This document shows positions 42,901-52,199 of a stretch of DNA of 64,000 nucleotides, piece after piece. Positions within the stretch are counted from its first letter, which is position 1; each line of letters begins with the position of its first letter. The position numbers and the translations under genes are program-made. The DNA comes from Larimichthys crocea (taxonomy: Eukaryota > Chordata > Actinopteri > Sciaenidae), in the NCBI RefSeq assembly GCF_000972845.2, contig NC_040032.1, forward strand, positions 12,346,002-12,410,001, written 5' to 3'. The notes below the pieces were generated by a model. The model had not been told where the DNA came from. It saw only the letters and a program-made list of their open reading frames with translations, and did no database searches.

Positions 42901-45900
42901 GCGCCTCCAGTTGTGTCTTAAGGGAAGATGCTGTTCCAACAATATTTGACTTTACAATGGCTGTGAATAATCAATCAGCCTGCAACAGGAAACGAGCTAG
43001 AGACCCTGTAAGTGTTAAATTCAATGTTTACATTTATTCTGCTTAGAATTTACACTGAAATTGCAAATGTGTAATTATCCCTCTCCATTCATGCAGTCGG
43101 AAGAAGAACCTACATCTGTGAAGAAAACAAAAGGTACAGTAACTGGTCCCTTTTTATTTAAGCCCCTTGAGATTTTGTGTGTGAAGTATTAGCCCTTGCT
43201 GTACATATTGTGATTTAATTATCAAATCTAAGAATCATCTCATCCTTTCAATCATTTTTTTTTCTCTTTCCTATCAGAAAACAGAACAGGCGAAGTTACT
43301 GAGGTGACTAGAGAAGTATCAGGAGAGAACAGTGCAACACCTGAACTGCAAAAAGATAATGAAACCCAAGAGGATGTAGCCAGCTTCAAAGCAAAAGAGA
43401 CTCTGAAAGTCTATTTCAAGGAAATCCTGGCACTGACTGGATTCAGCATCAATGGCGCAAACGCAGATGAACCGATCGGAGGCGCGAGAGGTCAGCAGGC
43501 TCTCAATCGTATCTGCGTGGAGAAAATCGACAGGAAAGAAATCCTCCAGTTCAGCGAAGACCTCATGCGGGAGGAAATCCAGAACAGCCTCAGACTGGCA
43601 CGATTCTTCTCCATTCTGCTTCAAGATGTGACGAATATAGAGGGAAAGGAGCAGATCCCAGTTTTCATCAGGTCTGTCACAATAGATGGGTTCCCACAAA
43701 AGCACCTCATCGGGTTCTTGCCATGCGACCTGGATGCAGAGAATCTGTTTTACATGCTTCTCTCAGAGTTGCGAAACAAGTGGGGACTGAGGATGGAGCA
43801 CTGTAGAGGACTGACTTATCTGGTCACGGGCAGTGTGTGTCAGAAAATGCGCGACCTTACCTGCAGGATTCTGCAGGAGTTTCCACAAGTAGTCCTGTCA
43901 CCAAGTGACCCATATGCCTTCAACATATGGATTATTCGCTGCATGCCAGTGCCCTCCATTCAAAGCGTTGCAGACACTGTAGAGGAGGTGGCCTCGTTAC
44001 TCAGGAGAACCCCAGAGCTGTGGAAGAGATTGGAGGGAAAGATCCAGATGACATACGGGCATGTTAAAGGGGAAGCAGACAGGATCAAGGCAGCTGTCAG
44101 TGAGAATTGGGAATACAACACTGATGCCTTCCAGACCATGTTAGATATTCTGGAGCCATTCCTGAACTGCATCAATGAAATGATCTCAAAAGTAGACGAA
44201 GACACTGCTGAGCAGATGGCTAAGCTCAAGCCAGTTTTGAAGAATTTCAATTTCATCATTACACTTGTTGTTCTGAAGAACACCCTCTGTTGTGTGAGCA
44301 TACTCAACTCGAGTCTCAGGGGAATAATTAGCATCAGCAGTACCTTGCAGTACACAATTTCCAATGCCTTAAAGCTGGTAAGCAAATATCAACAGGAGCT
44401 TGCAATATTCCACAGGAAATGGTTTTCAGACGCAGTCGGCAGGGCAAAGAAGTTGGGAGTGGAGGTCACGAAACCGGAGGTGAACCAAGAAGACACAACC
44501 GAAACGCCACTGGAGGACTTTTACAGAGAAACTCTGAGCCGGCCTATCTTGCTGTACCTTGTTGCAGAGGTGAAGAGAGTATTCAGCACAGAGATGGTGA
44601 GGATTCTCCGATGGCTCGCATTAGTGCCATCTTACATGGCTGATCACAACTTCAGCATCCGCAGGGATAAAGTAGCAGACGCCAACTTGAACAACCTTGC
44701 GAGGCCCGACACGTTCTACGAAGAGCTCGGTTGTTGGGAAGTGAAGTGGAGACACGCAAGCAAGCGCAGGATCCTTCCAACCACTGTGTTCGCTACACTG
44801 AAGATTCCCGATATTGGGTTTTACCCAAATGTGCAGAGCTTGCTGAGAGTGTTGGGCACTGTTCCGTGTGTAAACGCAGAGGCAGATGTCTACGGCCAAT
44901 ACCATATGGTGCTGGAGCGGTGCCACTCCTATCTGAAAGCCACACCAGAGGACCAAAGAAAATGCAGCATGGCATATGTCTACGTGAACCAAGATGTGCA
45001 CTTCAGTGTTGAACAAATGGTGGAGTCATATGTCCAGAAGCATCCAGACATTCTGCAGTTGCTGCAAATCGTGAGTAGATTGTCCTCGAGCAGAGTACTA
45101 TTGAAATTTCATTAAAGCAACTATTCTACCTGAAATTACAAAATTTTATTTTGCAGGACGATGACACAAAGGAGAAGCCTCCCCAAGGTAAGAGGACATT
45201 GAAATATATTTATTTATAGGGCTTTCAAATACTATCTATGACAGAGGCTGAGACAGCAGTTGCTGCATACATATATTATCAACACACAAAGTGGACCGCA
45301 GTGTAACTGCACAGACTTCATGATATATTTTTTTGAAGTCAAGAACTGTAACTACATTTATTAATCATCTAAAACTGAACTTTGTTATTTAGTCTGGTGA
45401 CTGAATGATTAGCATATAGTGTACTCACCTTACCAGCCAGATATGTCATTCTAGTGCTGGACGGGTGGGATCTGTGGTTTTATACCAATTTTGACCACTT
45501 AAGTTGTTTTTATTGATTTGACTGAAAATTAAGGAACTATTTTTGTTAACGTTTGTAACTGTTTTCCTTGTGAAATAAACGAGTGAGCAAGTATGATCAA
45601 ACACCTGTTGAACAAGCAGAGCACAAACATACAGCCACTCTGCAAGGGCAAACCGCTCTTTCTACGTCCGTCCCCTTCCTGATTTTGATCACTGACATTC
45701 ATGCAGTCAATAATTCTGACGGGGAATCATTCATAAATTCAAAAAATATTTAGCACTCTGATGTTCCTATAACAGGGTAGTACTTGTGTTTTTATACTTG
45801 ACAGTCTGGCAGATTGTTGCAATGCCTTTAGGGGGTGCTAGAAAGCTGTTGGTTCAAGTGTTCAACTGCCATCTTTTAATATGCACATATGCAAATGTTT

Positions 45901-48900
45901 TTTATTTACTAATGTGTTAAATTTGTAATCTCACACTATTATTCCCACCTCTCATTTTAGTGGCATCCCATGGGAACCATGCTGAAAAGGACACTGAAGA
46001 AGAATTACAATTCATAAACCTAGAGATGGATGCTGAAAGGCTTGTTGAGATGAAGTGTGCAGAGACTGATAGAGAAGCTCTTAAATCGGCTCTGCAGGCT
46101 GCAGTGACCGCTGCATACAGCAGTCAAAGTAGGAAACATAGTGACGCTTCTGCTCAGGATGGAGAGGTCGAGTATGTGACCAAGTCTGAAATGAAAGAAG
46201 TTCTCACTGTGTGCGAGAATGCTGTCAGAGAGGGAATTCTCATGGAAGTAGGGAGTTCATTCTTTTCTTTGTTCATTGACCGTGTTGTGAAATTTGGGGA
46301 GAAAGACTACCTTCCACTTTTCCTCCGGTTTGTGGACAGTTTTGATGTCATGCGATTGGAATTGATGGGATTCCTTGAGGCGGATCTTGATTGTGATGCT
46401 ATGGTGGAGCGTCTCATGGACATGGTTACAGTCAAGTGGCGTCTTGATTTGAATAACTGCAGAGGTCAAGCATACCTAGGCTCTGGCGATGTTTCTTACA
46501 AGCTGAAAGCATTTGCCTGCAAAGTTCAGGAGAAGTATCCTCTTGCTATAAGCACACACTGCTCTTCCTACTCTTTCAACACATGGTGGTCAAAATCCAT
46601 CCCAGTGCCTGCTGTTAAGAGGGCTCTGGATACATTTGAAGAGGTTTTGATGTTTTTTGGCAGCAGCGCTACTCTACAAAAACAGCTAGACCATGTAATA
46701 GCCTATGGTCTGAGAGAGAGCTACGAAAAGGTCCAAGAGTTACAGGGGAAGTTCTGCACCCTTTGGCAAGAGAAACATGATTCTTATGAGGTGTTTGTGC
46801 AGATGCTGGAGCCCCTAGTTGAATGTTTGGAGAAAGTCAAAAACAACCCACAGAGATGGAAATCCTTTGTGTCTGAGCAAGCTGGGGGACTCCTCCGCAA
46901 GGTAATGGAATTTGATTTCATCATTGCAATGGTGGTCTTGAAGAATGCATCCTCCTTTACCAGAGAGCTGAGTGCAGGTCTCCAGAAAGACCACTTCAGT
47001 GCTGCATCCCAACTTTGCCAAATCAGTGGTATTGTGGCCACTCTAAACAGAGTAAAAACCAACATGAAGGTGTTTCACCAGAACTGGTTTGATGAAGCCT
47101 GTGCAATGGCACAGAGTCTAAGAGTGCAGATTGAAGTGCCTGAAAACGCTATGCCAAGAGACGGCATGATAAAGCCAGTCGGTTTTTACAAAGATGGCTT
47201 AAGTGTGCCCCTGGTAGATAACCTCATCAATGCTGTGAAGGATCATTTTTCAGAAGACCACAAAGAAGCTCTCAACTTCCTCTCCCTTGTTCCCTGCTCA
47301 GTCACAGTGAGTTATATGTTTGAGAGCCTGAAGTCAAAGCCTCCCCTCTACAGCAGTGATCTTCCTGATGCCGATAACTTCTTCACAGAGCTGTGCTGTT
47401 GGAGAGTAACGTGGAAAACAAAAGTTGCTTCCGTGACCATCCCAAGCTCAATATTTCACACTTTGCGTCTGCCACTCATGCAGTACTTTGGGAACATCAA
47501 TGTGCTGCTGAGGATTATGTCCGTACTACCCAGCACAGCACTGGAGGACTGTGGTGTTGTAATGCGCCACAAGAAGTTCCAAGACTACCTGCGAAATACA
47601 AATCCCAAAGACAGGTCTCCGTGCTTGGCTATGCTGCAGGTGGGCACGGACTTCAGCAGAGACCTGGACCACATGGTGACCCAGTGTTTGAAGGTTACTC
47701 CTCAAGCCTTGGAGGGAATCTGTTTGGTACGTGCTTGTATCATCTAATCAAAAAGGCTGTTACATTTATAGTATGTTTGTATTTTATTAATTTTATAAAT
47801 GTCAAACTAATTTTTATTTTCATGGATGTATTCACAGGATAAAGAATCCAAAAGTCTCACCAGGAACACTGAAAATAACATGGAAGGTATGTTTGTTGAG
47901 ATGTTTTTTGCATTACATTACAAGTTAAATAAGAAATAAGTTCTTGTATTTGCCATAATTTGAATGTTTTTCATCATTTCTGTTGTGTTGTCTTTTTCCC
48001 CCTGCTATACTTAGTTGATTGTATCAAGGAGGAAACTGAAGATCTTGACATGCAGCAATCTCCTGACAAGATTGAGGACCAAGACATGAAACCAGCAGAT
48101 GAGAATGGGCATGCAGGGGATAATCGTCAAAGCTTGGCAACGGTATTCAAACTGGCTGCACTACTGGGAAAGAAGAATAGCAGTCTCATTGACCTCTCAG
48201 ATGAGGACAGAGAGATTTTCATCCAGGAGCTCAGCATGTGCCATTGGTTTGGAAGTCAGAGCAAATGCACACCTTGTATAGGTGATGATGAAATGGTGAA
48301 ACTCCTCATAAATGGCATCAGAGACGTCATACTCAAAGAAATACAGGAATCGCCATTCTTCTCACTTATCACAGACAAACCAGTGAAAATTGCCGACAAG
48401 ACGCACCTACCTGTTTTTGTCAGGTATGTTGGAGAATCTGCTCCAAAAGTAGAGCTCATGGGTTTCTTGCCATTTGATGAAAACGGTCATGTTGATTCAC
48501 AAGCAAATAACCTTGCAAAGATTCTCACTGAGGACTGGGGCTTACCAATGTCTCAGTGTCGTGGACAAGCATTCATGCACTTGGGCTCAGGTTATCAAAG
48601 CCTGAAGAAAATGTCTTTGGATTTCCTCAAGAGCTACCCACTCTCTGTTGTAACACCCAGTGAGTCTTGTGGTCTTGCCCATTGGCTGGCAGGAAGTGTG
48701 CCTTGCCCTTCAGTAGCAAAAATGTTGGATATCACAGAAGACCTGTTGCTGTTCTTTGATGAATCTCCTTGTCTTGAGGGACAGCTAGCACAGGCTGTTG
48801 ATGGGCTTTTGAATATGCCAAGAGAGGCCCTGGAAGAAATACCTGAAACGTGTTGCTCGAGGTGGAAAAAGAGAGAGGACTTCTTTGACATCCTCGCTGA

Positions 48901-51563
48901 CACATTAGAGGGCATCCTCAGCTGCCTAGATGCTGTTAGCTCTAGTGCCATAGGCTCCAAGTCAATGCATGCGCAAGTCCTCTCTACTGCTCTGAGAAAT
49001 ATGGACTTCATCATTACCCTTGTGATTTTGAAGAACGCTTGCGCTCCTCTTCGTAACTGTAGCACTGTCTTCCGCTGTGGAAACCCTGCTGATATTCTCT
49101 GTGAAGTGGAAAAAATCCCCTCGATCATAGAGACTCTTAACAAGATGCTAGAAAATGTGAGCACTGTGCACTCCACTTGGTTTGAGCAGGCGTTCCAGCT
49201 AGCAACTAAAGTAGCTCCTGAACAAGTGTGCTTCTCGGAAGAAGCCAACAGCTACGAATCTCCAGAGATATACTACAGAGAAAATCTGAGTGTTCCCCTC
49301 CTCAGAAGTCTCGTTGATGAAATGAAGTACAGCTTCTCAGACAGTCACTTGAAGGCCCTGTCAGTTCTATCATTGCTGCCCTCCTGCAATCCCATTCTAT
49401 CAGAGTACACAGACAAGCCATTCAGCCTCTACCTTACAGATCTTCCTGAGCCTGAAGCAGCCGAGCAGGAAATCAACACCTGGGCCTCTGTCTGGAGCGA
49501 GAAATACCAGGATGTTGCTCCTCCAACATCCATCGCTGAAACACTAGTCCATCCTGAGTCGAAGAGCCACCCAACTGTGACCTTACTGCTTAGGCTAGTA
49601 GCTGTCCTGCCGAGTGTCAGCATGGAGTGTGACCTGATGAAGACCACTCTGAATTCCATGAGGGACCTGTTAAAAAACACTGTATGCAAAGGGAACAGAA
49701 TAGACCATGTGATGCTCCTCTCTCACTGCACAACACTGCAGAGACTACCAGAGGTCATTGAGAAGTGTATTGCAGTTGATCCGGAGAGCAGTCACTGTCT
49801 TTCCCAGGTAAATTTAAAATAATTCTTAAAATAGTTAATCTTGTATAAGTATTCATTTTTACAGCCATTCTTATAAGTGTCTCATTTACATTTTTAGGTG
49901 ATGGGAACTTTACAAAGACAAAAGTTGGACAGTGGTAAGTGATCTCAAGTTTAAATTATAACAAGACAAATGTTAACCAGAAATTTGGCAGTGGGTAGGT
50001 TTGTATCTGTTGCATTAACATCTATTTTTATTCTTTAAATCAGGAGACCAGCAAGCACCAACAGGAGCACATTCCCCCACTCAAGCAGAGAAGCCTGCTG
50101 ATGGAGAGGTAAAATTGGCTGATGAAGTGATGCTGGAGGTCACTGAAGGACCAAGGAAAGCAGTGTCTTTCTATGAGCCACAACTGCGTGAACAAATCCT
50201 CAAGGAACTCTGGGACTCTCAGTTCTTCACATTCGTAACTGAGCAAGCTGTTGAAATTGACAGAGAGCTCTATGTGCCGTTGTGCATCAGGTACCTAAAC
50301 AAAGAGGACATCCAGTGTGAGGAAACATTGGCTTTCATCCCTTTTGGTGAAGATCCAGCTGTTCTTGCAGATGCTATTGAGACTGCCCTGTCTGAGAAGT
50401 GGGGGCTCAACATGGAGTATTGTAGAGGACAGGCCTTGTTGAGTGTTGGCAAAGTAGGAGCTCAGATGAGAGCTGTGAGTGTAGCTATTGCTAAGAAGTA
50501 CCCACAGGCTGTAAGAACTGTCAGCTCTGCTTTGTCTCTTAATGTATGGCTGGCTAGATCCTCTCCCGTTGAAGAAGCAGCAGACGGAGCAGTTCTCATA
50601 GGTAAAATATTGCAGTGGCTCACAGAGGATGTAGAACGCCAAAACAAACTGGAAGACATGATCATTCACGTATTCCAGCACGATGAAGGAAAGGGCAATG
50701 AGCTGAGAGACCAACTCATCAAAAACTGGGAGAAGAGTCATGACATGCATGAGGTGATGGTAGAGATTTTAGAAGCTGTCATGCTCTGCTTGAATGAGCT
50801 GAAAGGGGAAGGAAGTACTTCAAACCAGCAGCAAGCATCACAGTTCTTCGATGCAATCAGAAACTTTGAGTTCATCCTATCAACAGTGGTGCAGAAGAAC
50901 ATTTTGAGTGTAACAAAAAAGCTAAGTCAGTCCCTTCAGGGTAAACCCTTAGATATGTTACTTACTGTGAATAATTTGCCCGATCTCAAAGCCTCCCTCA
51001 GTAAACTCATGAGTGATATTGACACCCATCACAAGTCCTGGTTTGAGGAAGCTGTTGCACTGGCTTCTAAACTCCATGTAACAATGTTGCATTCAGTGCT
51101 TCTAGAGGCATTGAGTGACTTTTACAAAGAATCAGTAAGCACCAGAGTTGTAGAGCACTCAATAGCAGAAATTGACGACCTCTTCACAGACAAGGTATTG
51201 GATACCTTGAGGTGTCTGGAGATTGTGCCTTACGCAATGTCCAAAGTAGAAACCAGCATTCTTAGTGGTCTTGTGTTCCGCCTGTACAAGGAAGACTTGC
51301 CAGATCAGGTCTCTCTCCATTCGGAGATGAAGTCGTGGAAGGAGAAATGGTTGGATCCCCTGGCAGGCTATCTCCCCACGACTGTGCTTGATACGCTCAA
51401 GACGTCACAGATCAGAAGTTTTAGTAACATTGAAACGCTCCTAAGACTCCAGGTCATCTTGCCATTCTCAAGGAGGGAGAGCAACTTCAGGCAGGGAAAA
51501 AGAAGCTTACAGGAGTTCCTACAGCAGCAAAAGCGATCCCTCGCTGAGCTACATCCTCTGTAA
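39955..51563 (+). CDS. THAP domain protein with four tandem THAP12-like (hAT-derived) modules
   Basis: Exons: 39955-40040, 42425-42545, 42900-43007, 43097-43133, 43278-45070, 45157-45187, 45961-47726, 47838-47886, 48015-49807, 49898-49934, 50044-51563. Every junction is GT-AG and in phase; the total of 7341 nt gives 2446 residues plus stop. Residues 1-69 form a THAP zinc finger: C5, C10, W33, C57 and H60 (YRLCAKHFEP), with the AVPTIF box at 80-85. Four bodies of the THAP12 type follow at about 118-715, 726-1314, 1331-1928 and 1941-2446. Only the first is preceded by a THAP domain. Each body keeps the KWGL..E.CRGQA-type block, the VVLKN block and the C-terminal hAT dimerisation-like region. 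Function is unknown; probable nuclear DNA-binding protein by the THAP domain. The alternative is four separate genes, but the last three bodies have no start exon or promoter of their own. Single-transcript structure is inferred from splice sites only. Confidence 0.82.
40041..42424 (+). other. Intron 1 of the multi-module gene, with SINE and LINE-tail sequence
   Basis: It contains the single right-arm copy of the unit that is tandemly expanded at 20990-24850. The SINE part (about 40490-40700) has a pol III B-box-like GGTTCGATCCC at 40567-40577, GAGCACTTTGCATGGCAGC and a CGCTTTATTGGCCAGAATTTG tail. It is followed by AGAAGTACTTTATTAATCCCC (about 40715-40735), another fish retroposon tail. The remainder (40900-42400) is AT-rich with no recognised exon. 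Confidence 0.7.
40490..40700 (+). mobile_element. tRNA-derived SINE (teleost type)
   Basis: B-box-like GGTTCGATCCCCGGCTCC, then GTGTCCCCAAGTGTATGAGC, GATGAGCACTTTGCATGGCAGC and a LINE-like tail (GAATCTGAATCGCTTTATTGG). This order matches widespread teleost SINEs that carry a LINE-derived end. The A box is not clearly recognisable. Confidence 0.6.
43278..45070 (+). CDS. Module 1 exon of the multi-module THAP12-type gene
   Basis: 1793-nt exon, phase 1 in and phase 0 out. It encodes a THAP12-type body: FFSILLQDVTNIEGKEQIPV, NKWGLRMEHCRGLTYL, FNFIITLVVLKNTL, FHRKWF, PLEDFYRETLSRP, then the hAT dimerisation-like end (ELGCWEVKWRH, FYPNVQSLLRVLGTVP). The acidic residue at the TD position of THAP12 is kept (QD). 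The frame stays open past the donor for 14 more codons and stops at 45113-45115, so a one-module isoform is possible if the 86-nt intron is kept. Confidence 0.85.
45961..47726 (+). CDS. Module 2 exon of the multi-module THAP12-type gene
   Basis: 1766-nt exon joined to module 1 by the 31-nt exon 45157-45187 (DDDTKEKPPQ). Key blocks: FFSLFIDRVVKFGEKDYLPL, VKWRLDLNNCRGQAYLG, FDFIIAMVVLKNAS, FHQNWFDEA, KPVGFYKDGLSVPLVDN, FFTELCCWRVTWK and NINVLLRIMSVLPS. The intron before it (45188-45960, 773 nt) is the longest of the linker introns and contains an AATAAA at 45574-45579. No THAP domain or initiator exon lies between modules 1 and 2. Confidence 0.85.
48015..49807 (+). CDS. Module 3 exon of the multi-module THAP12-type gene
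   Basis: 1793-nt exon, the same length as module 1, joined by the 49-nt exon 47838-47886. Key blocks: FFSLITDKPVKIADKTHLPV, EDWGLPMSQCRGQAFMHLG, MDFIITLVILKNAC, VHSTWFEQA, SPEIYYRENLSVPLLRS, EINTWASVWSEK and LLLRLVAVLPS. The TD pair is present. The Cys/Trp pattern of the dimerisation-like block is altered here (INTW in place of LHCW). Confidence 0.85.
50044..51563 (+). CDS. Module 4 (terminal) exon of the multi-module THAP12-type gene
   Basis: 1520-nt last exon with stop at 51561-51563, joined by the 37-nt exon 49898-49934. It is shorter at its N-terminal end: it lacks most of the region before QLREQILKELWDSQFFTFVT. Key blocks: FFTFVTEQAVEIDRELYVPL (TE where THAP12 has TD), EKWGLNMEYCRGQALL, FEFILSTVVQKNIL, HHKSWFEEA, FYKESVSTRVVEH, SLHSEMKSWKEKW and NIETLLRLQVILP. 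It ends LAELHPL. Its 3' UTR probably runs to the AATAAA at 52161-52166. Confidence 0.85.
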
Positions 51564-52160
51564 GAGTCGCAGGTCTTCTGTCACAGCTAGCAGATTTGAG
51601 CAATGCGTTCGAGATGTCACCGCCACCATACTTAAGAAATTATGTGTTTCAACCCAAACCCTTGAGGTCCCAAGTTCTGAACTCAATATTTCTGTGTACA
51701 TTATTGATCTAAATTCTTTGAGATTTCCTTTTGTTGTTATCCTGCAAACCAGTCCCTACGTTATGTTTTGATTTTGTTTTTTATTCAGTAGTTTGTACAG
51801 TTGTACTGCCCAATGGGACCAATGTCTTGGCAAAAAAAAGCAATGCTCCACTGACGGTTATCAATGCTTGTGTGCCTTGATGCAAAACTAATAATTCACC
51901 CATGTATCATGATAATACAGATGGTAAAGAATGTCCCATTGGCGTTGACTGACTTCTGTATTGCTGTCATGAATTCATTATAATTATGAAATTGCACCCT
52001 TACCTTTCCTGGGCACAAATAGAAGTGGTTAGTTCCATTGTGTCTTCTTATGATTTCCCCATGTTTCCTGTCTCTTTGCAGGAATGAATTTGCTGTAAAC
52101 GTATCTTTGAAAGAATGTTTCCTTAATAGGAAAACCTTCATATATATTTGTCAAAAAAGT

Positions 52161-52166
52161 AATAAA
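52161..52166 (+). terminator. Probable polyadenylation signal of the multi-module gene
   Basis: AATAAA about 600 bp after the stop codon at 51561-51563, followed by a T-rich stretch. No nearer canonical AATAAA was noticed. Confidence 0.5.
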
Positions 52167-52199
52167 ATGCTCCAAAAAGATATATATTTTTCTGTCTTT

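Larger units (their letters stand above)
33630..43950 (+). repeat. Inverted repeat, right arm (clean copy)
   Basis: Partner of 17620-31610 in opposite orientation. All open frames here are intact. The arms are separated by 2 kb (about 31610-33630) that contain a likely solo LTR, a THAP exon 1 on the minus strand, the 30-N gap and an AT-rich foldback. The right arm is shorter (about 10.3 kb against 14.0 kb), mostly because it has one copy of the SINE-bearing unit instead of about seven. Confidence 0.93.

Noticed and set aside
34986..51563. Five intronless THAP12-like genes (one per large open frame)
   Set aside because: Upstream small exons and in-phase splice sites tie each frame to THAP exons or to the preceding body; the last three lack any start exon.
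43304..51563. An active hAT or THAP9/P-element transposon array
   Set aside because: No terminal inverted repeats or target duplications flank the modules, they have introns, and the bodies match the domesticated THAP12 with catalytic blocks altered.
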